A stretch of 19,730 nucleotides of DNA from Gammaproteobacteria bacterium UBA6724 (lineage in GTDB: Bacteria > Pseudomonadota > Gammaproteobacteria > Pseudomonadales > Azotimanducaceae). Below the pieces are notes generated by a model. That model was not told the origin of the DNA. It made no database searches and worked only from the letters and a program-made list of their open reading frames with translations. A program made the position numbers and the translations under genes. The stretch covers positions 1 to 19,730 of the forward strand of contig DKIG01000001.1 in NCBI GenBank assembly GCA_002454165.1, in the 5' to 3' direction. This document shows, piece by piece, positions 1 to 6,960 of the stretch; within the stretch, counting starts at the first letter, position 1, and the number at the start of each line of letters is the position of its first letter.

Positions 1-182
1 TCGTGCCCTATGAGGATTATGTCGTCAAGATGACGCTAGAAGCGGGGGACGATGGCACCCTGGTCAGCTTCAAGGCCAGTTTCCAATTTGAGGAGGCTAC
101 CCTGGAAACCGCCCGCACCGCCCTGGTTGGCGTCTATCAAATAATAATTGATGCAGTCAACGCTAGGCTCAAGGCAGACTAG
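1..182 (+). CDS. SRPBCC-fold protein, 3' end only (partial)
   Basis: The reading frame is open from position 3 to a TAG stop at 180-182 and encodes about 59 residues; the start lies outside the window. The visible tail reads VPYEDYVVKMTLEAG, then an alternating beta-strand stretch, then a C-terminal helix ending IIIDAVNARLKAD. Paired beta strands followed by a long C-terminal helix are the usual end of START/polyketide-cyclase (SRPBCC) proteins, which are small ligand-binding domains with hydrophobic cavities. The family is common in steroid and lipid catabolic regions, but no substrate can be read from this fragment. It runs toward the SDR gene and their 3' ends overlap by 14 nt. The family call rests on pattern recognition of a short fragment. 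Confidence 0.55.
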   Translation, partial: VPYEDYVVKMTLEAGDDGTLVSFKASFQFEEATLETARTALVGVYQIIIDAVNARLKAD

Positions 183-966
183 TTTCGGCGACGATATTGA
201 GAAACCCCGGCGGCTCTCCGCCACCATAGACCTCCAGAGAAGCACCGGACAGATAGGTCGCGCTATCATCTGCCAGATACAGGCAGGCCTGGGCAATATC
301 ATCTGGCATCCCCATGCGGCGAGCTGGGAGCCTGGCTTCCAAAGCTGCAATGCCAGCATCCCCACCATAATGCTCCTGAGCAGCCTCAGTCTTTATCAAA
401 CCAGCGATGATGGCATTGACGCGAACCTCTGGCGCCCATTCTTGCGCCAGAGACAGGGTCGCCGATAGCAGACCTGCCTTGGCTGCACCGTAGGCCATGC
501 TCCCAGGAGACGCCCGAGTAGCAGATACGCTGGCGATATTGATGATTGAGCCGCGTTGCTTCTTTAAGGCGGCGTAGGATTTTTGACTCAGCATCAGTGG
601 GGCGAGGAGGTTCAGTCGGATAATGGCTTCGGTAAATTTTGGCGAGGCGCTGGCTGCGTCCGCCGGGGGCGCGCCACCGGCATTATTGATGAGACAGTTC
701 AATTGACCCTCTGCTGAGATGATCTGCTTGAGCAACTGCTCAACCTGCTCAGGCTCACGCACATCAGCCTTGATAAAAGTTGCCGCTACAGATTGATCTG
801 GGTTGGTAATTGCCGCATCCGGTGCATGCCGGGCGCAGGTGTAAACCCTGGCATTCTGATCCAGAAAACGACTACAAATACTCCGCCCAATGCCTCGGCT
901 ACCGCCGGTGACTAAAATGACCTTGCCAGAAAAATTACCGGCACCCCGTGCCTTTTTGCTCGCCAT
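169..966 (-). CDS. SDR family NAD(P)-dependent oxidoreductase
   Basis: This is a classical short-chain dehydrogenase of 265 residues, a typical length. From the chosen start the cofactor motif TGGSRGIG is at 20-27, NNAG at 94-97, and the catalytic Ser-Tyr-Lys is Ser146, Tyr159 (in AYGAAK) and Lys163. The C-terminus has the usual YLSGASLEVYGGG segment. An ATG lies two codons upstream (972), but a GGGGAAGG ribosome-binding site abuts that codon and sits 6 nt before the ATG at 966, so 966 is preferred. The gene is divergent from hsaA. An SDR in this place plausibly acts on a hydroxysteroid or an intermediate of HIP breakdown (compare the unassigned SDRs of the mycobacterial KstR2 regulon), but the substrate cannot be told from sequence. 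Its 3' end overlaps the SRPBCC gene. Confidence 0.88.
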   Translation of the reverse strand: MASKKARGAGNFSGKVILVTGGSRGIGRSICSRFLDQNARVYTCARHAPDAAITNPDQSVAATFIKADVREPEQVEQLLKQIISAEGQLNCLINNAGGAPPADAASASPKFTEAIIRLNLLAPLMLSQKSYAALKKQRGSIINIASVSATRASPGSMAYGAAKAGLLSATLSLAQEWAPEVRVNAIIAGLIKTEAAQEHYGGDAGIAALEARLPARRMGMPDDIAQACLYLADDSATYLSGASLEVYGGGEPPGFLNIVAETSLP

Positions 967-978
967 CAGCATCCTTCC

Positions 979-1004
979 CCAGTGCAGTAAACCAGTGCAG
1001 TAAA
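979..1004. repeat. Exact 13-nt tandem direct repeat (2 copies)
   Basis: CCAGTGCAGTAAA occurs twice back to back at 979-991 and 992-1004, immediately upstream of the minus-strand SDR start. On the minus strand the copies lie between a possible promoter and the ribosome-binding site. Confidence 0.9.
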
Positions 1005-1007
1005 TTT

Positions 1008-1036
1008 ATTTTGAGTGATATGTGATGATAGGACAA
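1008..1036 (-). promoter_or_regulatory. Candidate sigma70-like promoter for the SDR gene
   Basis: On the minus strand, TTGTCC (1036-1031) is separated by 17 nt from CAAAAT (1013-1008). Each box matches four of six consensus positions. It points at the SDR start about 40 nt away. The match is weak and rests on sequence alone. Confidence 0.22.
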
Positions 1037-1057
1037 CCATTGCCTTGCCGATATACT
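1030..1057 (+). promoter_or_regulatory. Candidate promoter for the hsa/ipd operon
   Basis: AGGACA (1030-1035) and TATACT (1052-1057) are 16 nt apart and match the sigma70 boxes at four and five of six positions. Initiation would fall near 1064, leaving a leader of about 100 nt before hsaA. The leader contains a small perfect inverted repeat, ATAGA-CATTA-TCTAT (1096-1110), which could be an operator half-site pair or chance. I did not recognise a KstR or KstR2 operator. Confidence 0.33.
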
Positions 1058-1165
1058 CAAAGGCGTGAAAATCAGCCGTCAGACTACGCAAAAAGATAGA
1101 CATTATCTATGCTGTGTGGGACATTGCCCGGCTACGAATACAATTGGACAGGAGGCTTGGGACCC

Positions 1166-2338
1166 ATGGATGAATCTGTTGCAAAGGCTAAAACAGCCGT
1201 GGCTAGACCAACCCTACTGGAGGCCGTTAAGCCGCATCTTGCCCTGGTTACCAGGATGGCGGCTCAGGGACGCAAGGACCGGCAAATAAATGCTGAGGTA
1301 ATCGCCGCGCTCAAGGATGCCGGTATGTTCCGTGCTCTCTTGCCGTGCAAATGGGGTGGTCTGGAAGCCAGACCTCAGGAATTTTTCCGCGCTTGCCTGG
1401 CTATTGGTGAGCGAGACATGGGCACTGCCTGGGTGACTGGCATCATCGGTGTACACGCCTATCAACTTGCCATTATGAATGAACAGGCACTGGAAGATGT
1501 TTATGCCGATGACCCGGACACCTGTATTGCGAGTTCCTATAACCCGGTAGGCGGTAAGGTGGAAGTGGTTGACGGAGGATTTATGTTGAGTGGCCGCTGG
1601 GGCTGGAGTTCTGGCTCCGCTCATTGCGTCTGGGTGCTCCTGGGTGCCATTGTACCCAAGGAGGGCTATCGCACCTTCCTGGTACCCATCCGGGACTACG
1701 AGATTGAAGACACCTGGTTCGCCTATGGTTTGCAAAGCACGGGCTCCAACGACATTGTGATAGACCCGCCTGTTTTCGTACCCGACCACCACACCCATAA
1801 ACAGATGGATGGTTTCAACTGCGTGCATAGCCAAGGGAATCCGCTGTACAACATACCCTGGGCACAGATGTTTATTCGGGTGGTGTCCACCCCGGCTATT
1901 GCCGCTGCCCGGCATGCCCTTGCCTGTTTTACGGGTAATGCGGCAGGCAGTAGCACCGACCCCACCAAATTAAAAGGTGACCCTGATATCACCCAGCGTG
2001 TTGCCCTGTCTATGAACGAAATTGACGAGGCTGAAGCGATTATGTTTAGAAATTTTGACCTGATGTTGGAGCAGGTCATGTCCGGGCAAGTCATTTCCCT
2101 GATGGAGCGTGTGCAATATAGATACCAGGCGGGGATAGTGCTGGAGAAGATGATGTCTGCCGTAGATAGGTTGTTCGCTGTGGCGGGTGGACGCAGCGTA
2201 TTTGATGGTGCTGAAATTCAGAATATATGGCGTGATATACACATTGCCCGCGCCCATGTCGCCAATAACCCGATAGCTTTTGCGCGTAATTGGGGCAGTA
2301 TGGCTCTGGGTGCAGAAAATGCTGATGTGTTTATTTGA
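1166..2338 (+). CDS. hsaA: 3-hydroxy-9,10-secoandrostatrienedione monooxygenase, oxygenase subunit (HsaA-like)
   Basis: This is a flavin-dependent monooxygenase of the acyl-CoA dehydrogenase fold (group D). With a reductase (HsaB) it hydroxylates the phenolic A ring of 3-HSA to the catechol 3,4-DHSA. The 390 residues fit HsaA (about 394). Visible features are the N-terminal helical domain with LPCKWGG, a beta-domain stretch RWGWSSGSAHCVWVLLGA, and the C-terminal DIHIARAHVANN at about 357-368, which carries the conserved histidine of this subgroup (His364 here). The open frame extends to an ATG at 1109. The ATG at 1166 is chosen because AGGAGG (1150-1155) precedes it by 10 nt and the family length fits. 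The catabolic neighbours (HsaD, E, G, F, C) support HsaA over a true acyl-CoA dehydrogenase. No hsaB lies in this window. Confidence 0.9.
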   Translation: MDESVAKAKTAVARPTLLEAVKPHLALVTRMAAQGRKDRQINAEVIAALKDAGMFRALLPCKWGGLEARPQEFFRACLAIGERDMGTAWVTGIIGVHAYQLAIMNEQALEDVYADDPDTCIASSYNPVGGKVEVVDGGFMLSGRWGWSSGSAHCVWVLLGAIVPKEGYRTFLVPIRDYEIEDTWFAYGLQSTGSNDIVIDPPVFVPDHHTHKQMDGFNCVHSQGNPLYNIPWAQMFIRVVSTPAIAAARHALACFTGNAAGSSTDPTKLKGDPDITQRVALSMNEIDEAEAIMFRNFDLMLEQVMSGQVISLMERVQYRYQAGIVLEKMMSAVDRLFAVAGGRSVFDGAEIQNIWRDIHIARAHVANNPIAFARNWGSMALGAENADVFI

Positions 2339-2356
2339 TTCATCGGTCTGATAGAC

Positions 2357-2400
2357 GAGAACCGTGAAGAGAACCGTGAAGAGAACCGTGAAGAGAACAG
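2357..2400. repeat. 12-nt tandem repeat upstream of hsaD (3 full copies plus a partial)
   Basis: GAGAACCGTGAA is repeated exactly at 2357-2368, 2369-2380 and 2381-2392, followed by a partial GAGAACAG (2393-2400). It fills most of the hsaA-hsaD gap. The period is a multiple of three and every copy contains an in-frame GTG, so copy-number change would not break an upstream-initiated hsaD frame. If translated it would add repeats of Lys-Arg-Thr-Val. Confidence 0.95.
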
Positions 2401-2408
2401 AAAGCAAG

Positions 2409-3251
2409 ATGACAAAACTTCCGGGCGCGCCACCACGCGGTAAAAGCCTCAGGATTGGCTCACTGAACCTGCACTACCACGATTATCCGAGTAGCGGCGC
2501 GACCGCCTTTGCGCCCCTCATCTTTGTGCATGGCAGTGGTCCCGGTGCTAGCGGATATAGCAACTTCAAGCATAATGTACCGACCCTTGTTGAGGCTGGC
2601 TATAGAGTCATCGTGCCGGATCTGCCGGGTTTTGGATATTCTGACAAGCCTACTGACCTTGACTATACGACGGATTTTTTTGTTGAGCATCTGCTCGGCA
2701 TGATGGATAGCTTGGAGTTGGACCGGTGCACCCTCATAGGTAATTCACTGGGCGGAGCAATTAGCATTCGCGCCGCGCTGGATTACCCTGAGCGCCTGGA
2801 CAAGTTAGTGTTGATGGCTCCAGGTGGTCTTGAGGAACTGGAGACCTATATGGCGATGCCGGCCATGGCCAAGATGATCGCCAATTTCGTCGCTGGCAAC
2901 CTAGACCCTGCCGGGCTTGGTGCTATGCTTGAGACCCTGGTCTTTGACCGACGACATGTGACGGAAGCATTGATTGCTGAACGCTTTGCCATCCTCCAGG
3001 ACCAGCCGCCAGAGGTGCTGAGCCGTATGGTGATTCCCAACATGGCGGCAGAGATTGGCGATATTGCCTGCCCAATACTCGCGTTTTGGGGCGTCAATGA
3101 CGAACTCCTGCCCGCCAGTGGGGGGCAAAAAATTACTCGCGCCTGCCGAGCTTCTCGGTTGATAGAAGTTGCCGAGTGTGGGCACTGGGTGATGCTGGAG
3201 CATGCCAGAATGTTCAACGCTGCCTGTATTGATTTCCTGCAAAACGGCTGA
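2409..3251 (+). CDS. hsaD: Meta-cleavage product hydrolase, alpha/beta-hydrolase (HsaD-like)
   Basis: HsaD hydrolyses the carbon-carbon bond of the extradiol ring-cleavage product (4,9-DSHA) to HIP/DOHNAA and 2-hydroxyhexa-2,4-dienoate. From the ATG at 2409 the protein has 280 residues. The oxyanion-loop region HGSGPGASGYSNF is at 41-53. The nucleophile elbow GNSLGG gives Ser113, GVNDELLP gives Asp231, and CGHWVMLEH gives His259, so the triad is complete and ordered as in MCP hydrolases. GTG codons at 2364, 2376 and 2388 could add a basic KRT-rich extension, but these lie inside the tandem repeat. The ATG with the purine-rich AGAAAGCAAG before it fits the family better. It follows hsaA by 70 nt and precedes hsaE by 6 nt. 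Confidence 0.92.
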   Translation: MTKLPGAPPRGKSLRIGSLNLHYHDYPSSGATAFAPLIFVHGSGPGASGYSNFKHNVPTLVEAGYRVIVPDLPGFGYSDKPTDLDYTTDFFVEHLLGMMDSLELDRCTLIGNSLGGAISIRAALDYPERLDKLVLMAPGGLEELETYMAMPAMAKMIANFVAGNLDPAGLGAMLETLVFDRRHVTEALIAERFAILQDQPPEVLSRMVIPNMAAEIGDIACPILAFWGVNDELLPASGGQKITRACRASRLIEVAECGHWVMLEHARMFNAACIDFLQNG

Positions 3252-3257
3252 CCTAAA

Positions 3258-4037
3258 TTGGATACCCGGGAATTGGAAACCATAGGACAGACTCTGTACC
3301 AGCACCTCCGTGCAGGCACTACCATGACACCCTTAACGACCCAGTATCGCGACATCACTCTGGCGGATGCCTATCGTATTTCTCAAGCTTTTCTGGCCGA
3401 GCGGCTGCGTTTAGACGGAGAGCGAGTGATAGGTAAGAAAATTGGTGTTACTAGCCCAGCAGTGCAAGAAATGTTTGGGGTCTATCAGCCTGATTTTGGT
3501 TTCCTGACGGATGCGATGCTCATAGATGGTCTGGTTGATACCCGCACCCTGATTGCCCCCCGGGCTGAAGCGGAAATTGCGTTTCGCATGGCGAGCCCCT
3601 TGCAGGGTCCGGGCGTGACCCCAGAGGAAGTGCTTGCCGCTACCGCAGAAGTCATGCCCTGCTTTGAGATAGTCGATTCCCGCATCCGTGACTGGCAAAT
3701 CAAGATTGAAGACACTGTGGCGGATAATGCCTCCTGTGGCGTGTTTGTTTTGGGTAGGCCCGGTCGCTCACCACAAGACTTTGATCTTGCCGCCCTGGAA
3801 GCGGTGGTGACCAAAAACGGCAAGCCATTAAGTCGTGGTCTGAGTTCGTCCGTCCAGGGCGCGCCGCAAAATGCGGTAGCATGGCTGGTCAACACCCTGG
3901 GTGAATTTGGTATTCCCTTTGAGGCGGGAGACATCGTCCTCTCGGGTTCCCTGGTACCTCTTGAACCCGTGGTTGCCGGAGATGTTTTCCATCTATCCAT
4001 TGAAAATTTGGGTAGTGCCGAAGTACGCTTTGAATAG
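3258..4037 (+). CDS. hsaE: 2-hydroxyhexa-2,4-dienoate / 2-hydroxypenta-2,4-dienoate hydratase (HsaE-like, MhpD family)
   Basis: This enzyme adds water to 2-hydroxyhexa-2,4-dienoate, the small fragment released by HsaD, to give 4-hydroxy-2-oxohexanoate. Its 259 residues match the MhpD/DmpE hydratase family. IGKKIGVTSPAVQEMFGV is at about 58-75. The divalent-metal acidic residues are Glu104 and Glu106 (AEAEIAF) and Glu137 (MPCFEIVDSR). The C-terminal VLSGSLVPLEPVVAGD is typical. The start is unusual: the frame is closed by the hsaD TGA at 3249-3251, no ATG occurs until codon 23, and the family's N-terminal helix is present before that. The TTG at 3258 (or 3273) is therefore the likely start, with no clear Shine-Dalgarno, suggesting translation coupled to hsaD. 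Confidence 0.88.
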   Translation: MDTRELETIGQTLYQHLRAGTTMTPLTTQYRDITLADAYRISQAFLAERLRLDGERVIGKKIGVTSPAVQEMFGVYQPDFGFLTDAMLIDGLVDTRTLIAPRAEAEIAFRMASPLQGPGVTPEEVLAATAEVMPCFEIVDSRIRDWQIKIEDTVADNASCGVFVLGRPGRSPQDFDLAALEAVVTKNGKPLSRGLSSSVQGAPQNAVAWLVNTLGEFGIPFEAGDIVLSGSLVPLEPVVAGDVFHLSIENLGSAEVRFE

Positions 4038-4049
4038 AGGCATCCGCTA

Positions 4050-4988
4050 ATGAAAAAGATAGGTTGTGCCATCCTGGGGTCAGGCAATATCGGTACTGAC
4101 CTGATGCTCAAATTACTTGAGGTACCTAGTCATTTGGAGCCACTCCTTGTGGTGGGTGTTGATGCTGAGTCTGAAGGTCTCGCCCTGGCGCGCCAGCGTG
4201 GCATTGCCAGCACCCATGAAGGCATAGACCGTGCCGTCATGCTTGCCGAATGGGCACAAATCAAATTAGTGTTTGACGCTACCTCAGCCGGTGCTCACGC
4301 CCATCATCACGAGGTGTGCATGGTTGAGGGGAAACAGATGATAGATTTAACCCCTGCCGCCATTGGTCCCTACTGTGTGCCGGTGGTCAATATGGATAGC
4401 TATCTCAATCAGAACAATGTCAATATGGTGTCCTGTGGCGGTCAGGCAACCATTCCCATAGTCTATGCTGTGCGCCGAGTGTCTGAGCATCTGCCCTATG
4501 CAGAGATAGTCGCTTCCGTGGCGTCGCGTTCAGCGGGACCCGGCACCCGGGCAAACATAGACGAATTCACCGAAACCACCGCCAGAGGCATAGAAGTGGT
4601 GGGCGGTGCCGACAAGGGCAAGGCAATCATTGTGCTGAATCCAGCCGAGCCCCCCATGATGATGCGCGATACTGTTTATACCCTTTCCTCAGGTGCCGAG
4701 CCGGAGCAGATTGAAGACTCAGTCCAGGCGATGGTCGCGGAGGTACAAGACTATGTGCCCGGCTATCAGTTAAAACAGGCGGTGCAATTTGAACGATTTG
4801 GCAGTAACGACAAGTTGCGCATTCCTGGTCTGGGCGAGTTTGAAGGCATTAAATCCACCATTTTTTTGGAAGTGGCAGGTGCCGGACACTATCTTCCTAC
4901 CTATGCTGGCAACCTTGACATTATGACTTCCGCCGCCCTGGCGACCGCCGAGCGCATTGCCCAACAAAAATTTGGAGCAGGCGCATGA
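4050..4988 (+). CDS. hsaG: Acetaldehyde/propionaldehyde dehydrogenase, CoA-acylating (HsaG-like)
   Basis: It oxidises the aldehyde released by the HsaF aldolase to the acyl-CoA using NAD+ and CoA. The steroid-derived aldehyde is expected to be propionaldehyde, giving propionyl-CoA. The protein has 312 residues, as in DmpF/BphJ. The Rossmann motif GSGNIGTDL is at 10-18, the catalytic cysteine is Cys129 in VSCGGQATIP, and the conserved RSAGPGTRANIDEFTETT follows. AGAGG (4036-4040) precedes the ATG by 9 nt. The stop overlaps the hsaF start by 4 nt (ATGA). This fits the fact that these two enzymes form a channelling aldolase-dehydrogenase complex whose subunits are made together. Confidence 0.93.
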   Translation: MKKIGCAILGSGNIGTDLMLKLLEVPSHLEPLLVVGVDAESEGLALARQRGIASTHEGIDRAVMLAEWAQIKLVFDATSAGAHAHHHEVCMVEGKQMIDLTPAAIGPYCVPVVNMDSYLNQNNVNMVSCGGQATIPIVYAVRRVSEHLPYAEIVASVASRSAGPGTRANIDEFTETTARGIEVVGGADKGKAIIVLNPAEPPMMMRDTVYTLSSGAEPEQIEDSVQAMVAEVQDYVPGYQLKQAVQFERFGSNDKLRIPGLGEFEGIKSTIFLEVAGAGHYLPTYAGNLDIMTSAALATAERIAQQKFGAGA

Positions 4989-6031
4989 ACGGGAAAATGA
5001 CCGACCCAGGCACCGAGCGGTTATACATCCAGGATGTGACCCTGCGTGACGGTATGCACGCCATCCGCCATCTCTACGGCATAGAAGATGTCTGCGCGAT
5101 TGCCAAGGCACTGGACTCGGCAGGCGTAGATGCCATTGAGATCGCCCATGGAGATGGGTTAAACGGCAGCAGTTTTAACTATGGCTTTGGTGCCCACACA
5201 GATTGGGAATGGATTGAGGCGGTGGCAGATTCAGTTGAGCGGGCAGTCATCACCACCCTCATCCTGCCCGGCATTGCCACCAAGGAGGATTTGAAACAGG
5301 CATACAAGGCGGGGGTGCGCTCGGTGCGGGTGGCGACCCATTGCACCGAGGCCGATGTGGCACGCCAACACATGCAAATTGCTCGCGACCTGGGTATGGA
5401 TACGGTGGGCTTTCTGATGATGAGTCACATGATTGAGGCAGATGAACTGGCGCAACAAGCGAAGTTGATGGAATCCTACGGCGCTCAGTGTGTGTATGTC
5501 ACCGATTCTGGTGGCGCTCTGGATATGGATGGATATAGGCAACGCCTGCAAGCCTACGATGCGGTCTTAGCACCTGAAACAGAGCGGGGAGTCCATGCCC
5601 ATCACAACCTGTCGCTGGGCGTGGCGAACTCTATCGTGGCGGTACAGGCCGGTGCTCGGCGAGTGGATGCTTCCCTGGCAGGTATGGGCGCTGGGGCGGG
5701 TAATGCGCCCCTGGAGGTATTTATTGCGGCGGCAACCCGCAAGGGCTGGCAACACGGCTGCGACCTGTATCAACTCATGGATGCTGCGGAAGAACTGGTG
5801 AGGCCGCTACAGGACCGTCCGGTGCGGGTAGATAGAGAAACCCTGTCCCTGGGCTATGCGGGTGTCTATTCCTCCTTTTTGCGGCATGCGGAAAAAGCCG
5901 CGACAGACTATGGTCTTGATACGCGGGAGATATTGGTAGAACTGGGCAATCGGCGCATGGTGGGTGGCCAGGAAGATATGATTGTTGATGTTGCCCTGGA
6001 TTTGTTGAAAGCACGGGATTCACAAGAATAG
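4985..6031 (+). CDS. hsaF: 4-hydroxy-2-oxovalerate/-oxohexanoate aldolase (HsaF-like)
   Basis: This class II pyruvate aldolase splits 4-hydroxy-2-oxohexanoate into pyruvate and propionaldehyde, which is handed to HsaG. The protein has 348 residues, close to DmpG/BphI. The N-terminal TLRDGMHAIRH supplies Arg21, the metal ligand Asp22 and the base His25. Most relatives have Ser where this protein has Met24. HAHHN gives metal ligands His204 and His206, followed by LAGMGAGAGNAPLE. The C-terminal helical domain (about 285-348) that contacts the dehydrogenase is present (GYAGVYSSFLRHAEKAA). The gene overlaps hsaG by 4 nt. Its 3' end merges into a 10-nt tandem repeat that includes the stop codon. 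Confidence 0.93.
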   Translation: MNGKMTDPGTERLYIQDVTLRDGMHAIRHLYGIEDVCAIAKALDSAGVDAIEIAHGDGLNGSSFNYGFGAHTDWEWIEAVADSVERAVITTLILPGIATKEDLKQAYKAGVRSVRVATHCTEADVARQHMQIARDLGMDTVGFLMMSHMIEADELAQQAKLMESYGAQCVYVTDSGGALDMDGYRQRLQAYDAVLAPETERGVHAHHNLSLGVANSIVAVQAGARRVDASLAGMGAGAGNAPLEVFIAAATRKGWQHGCDLYQLMDAAEELVRPLQDRPVRVDRETLSLGYAGVYSSFLRHAEKAATDYGLDTREILVELGNRRMVGGQEDMIVDVALDLLKARDSQE

Positions 6032-6060
6032 ATAACAATAGACAACAATAGATAAAAATA
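6021..6060. repeat. 10-nt imperfect tandem repeat across the hsaF stop codon
   Basis: Four 10-nt units in register: CACAAGAATA, GATAACAATA, GACAACAATA, GATAAAAATA. The first covers the last codons of hsaF and the others fill the gap to the hsaC ribosome-binding site (AGGAG, 6061-6065). The result is an A-rich leader typical of strong translation initiation. Confidence 0.85.
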
Positions 6061-6070
6061 AGGAGCAGTC

Positions 6071-6955
6071 ATGGAAGTAACAAGCCTCGGCTATGTACTC
6101 ATTCAAATGCGTGACCCGAGTGAATGGTTAGATCTGGGCAGAGAAGTACTCGGCTTTGACGGCAGCACTGATGCTGAGGGTAGGGTGCGATTGCGTATGG
6201 ATGAAGCACCCTTTCGCTATCTCATCCTGAAGGGAGATGAAGATCGCTTTCTCCGGGCAGGTTGGGAACAGGGTGAAGCAGAGTATAACGCTACACTAGA
6301 GGACTTGCGCCGCCATGATGCGCTCTTGTCTGAAGGGGATGCTGCCGAGTCTGAGTTGCGTAGCGTGCAGGCCTTTGTGGTGGCGCGAGACCCCTCTGGG
6401 AACGAGTTTGAGTTGTTTTACGGGCGCTCGAAATCTAGCCAGGCATTTGTGTCTCCCGTGGCGGGGGCTCGGTTTGTTACCGGCTCCCTGGGGCTTGGGC
6501 ATGTTGTTTTACCTGCGCATGAACATGCTGCGACCACGGACTTTTACCAGCAAATCCTGGGTTTCGGTATGAGCGATGCTTTGACCCTGCCGCCACCGGC
6601 CGAGGGCGCGCCTGAAATGCGTATTAATTTCCTCCATGCGGGCAATACCAGACATCATAGTCTCGCCTTGTTTGATGGGCCTGCTCCCAGTGGTGTGGTG
6701 CATCTAATGACCGAGATGCACAGCCTGGACAATGTTGGTCAATGCCTGGACCGGGTCCAGGCAAAGGGCTTGCCCGTTGTGGCAACCCTCGGCCGCCACG
6801 AGAATGATCGCATGGTCTCATTTTATTTTCTGGCACCCGGCGGCATACCTATAGAGGTAGGCTACGATGGTTTGTTGTTGAACAAGGAGACCTTCGTCCC
6901 CACCACCAGTACCAGGGGTGATGTCTGGGGCCATGTGTACGATTTCCCCGGATAG
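6071..6955 (+). CDS. hsaC: 3,4-DHSA extradiol (catechol 2,3-) dioxygenase, VOC type (HsaC-like)
   Basis: This type I extradiol dioxygenase performs meta-cleavage of the catechol made by HsaA, using Fe(II) and O2. The 294 residues comprise two vicinal-oxygen-chelate domains (about 1-125 and 138-270). Iron ligands expected from the BphC family are His144 (GLGHVVL), His196 (NTRHHSLAL) and Glu262 (GIPIEVGYDG). Second-shell catalytic residues His189 (FLHAG) and His243 (GRHENDRMVSFY) are also present, so the site looks intact. AGGAG lies 5 nt before the ATG. Neighbouring HsaD makes the steroid catechol the most likely substrate, although biphenyl-type catechols are handled by the same fold. In mycobacteria hsaC sits beside hsaA/hsaD; here it follows the hsaE-G-F module. 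Confidence 0.92.
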   Translation: MEVTSLGYVLIQMRDPSEWLDLGREVLGFDGSTDAEGRVRLRMDEAPFRYLILKGDEDRFLRAGWEQGEAEYNATLEDLRRHDALLSEGDAAESELRSVQAFVVARDPSGNEFELFYGRSKSSQAFVSPVAGARFVTGSLGLGHVVLPAHEHAATTDFYQQILGFGMSDALTLPPPAEGAPEMRINFLHAGNTRHHSLALFDGPAPSGVVHLMTEMHSLDNVGQCLDRVQAKGLPVVATLGRHENDRMVSFYFLAPGGIPIEVGYDGLLLNKETFVPTTSTRGDVWGHVYDFPG

Positions 6956-6960
6956 CAGGG

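Noticed and set aside
209..222. GGCGG-CTCT-CCGCC hairpin as a terminator
   Set aside because: It lies within the SDR coding sequence (encoding GGGEPPG) and has no following T-run on either strand.
1109..1165. Upstream ATG giving hsaA a 19-residue extension (MLCGTLPG...)
   Set aside because: It has no ribosome-binding site, whereas AGGAGG precedes the ATG at 1166, and the resulting 390 residues match the family length.
1214..1915. Long minus-strand open frame (233 codons) inside hsaA
   Set aside because: No recognisable domain. It lies wholly antisense to a gene with clear family motifs, so it is a coding shadow.
2846..3358. Minus-strand open frames of 134-170 codons inside hsaD
   Set aside because: Antisense shadows of hsaD with low-complexity, motif-free translations.
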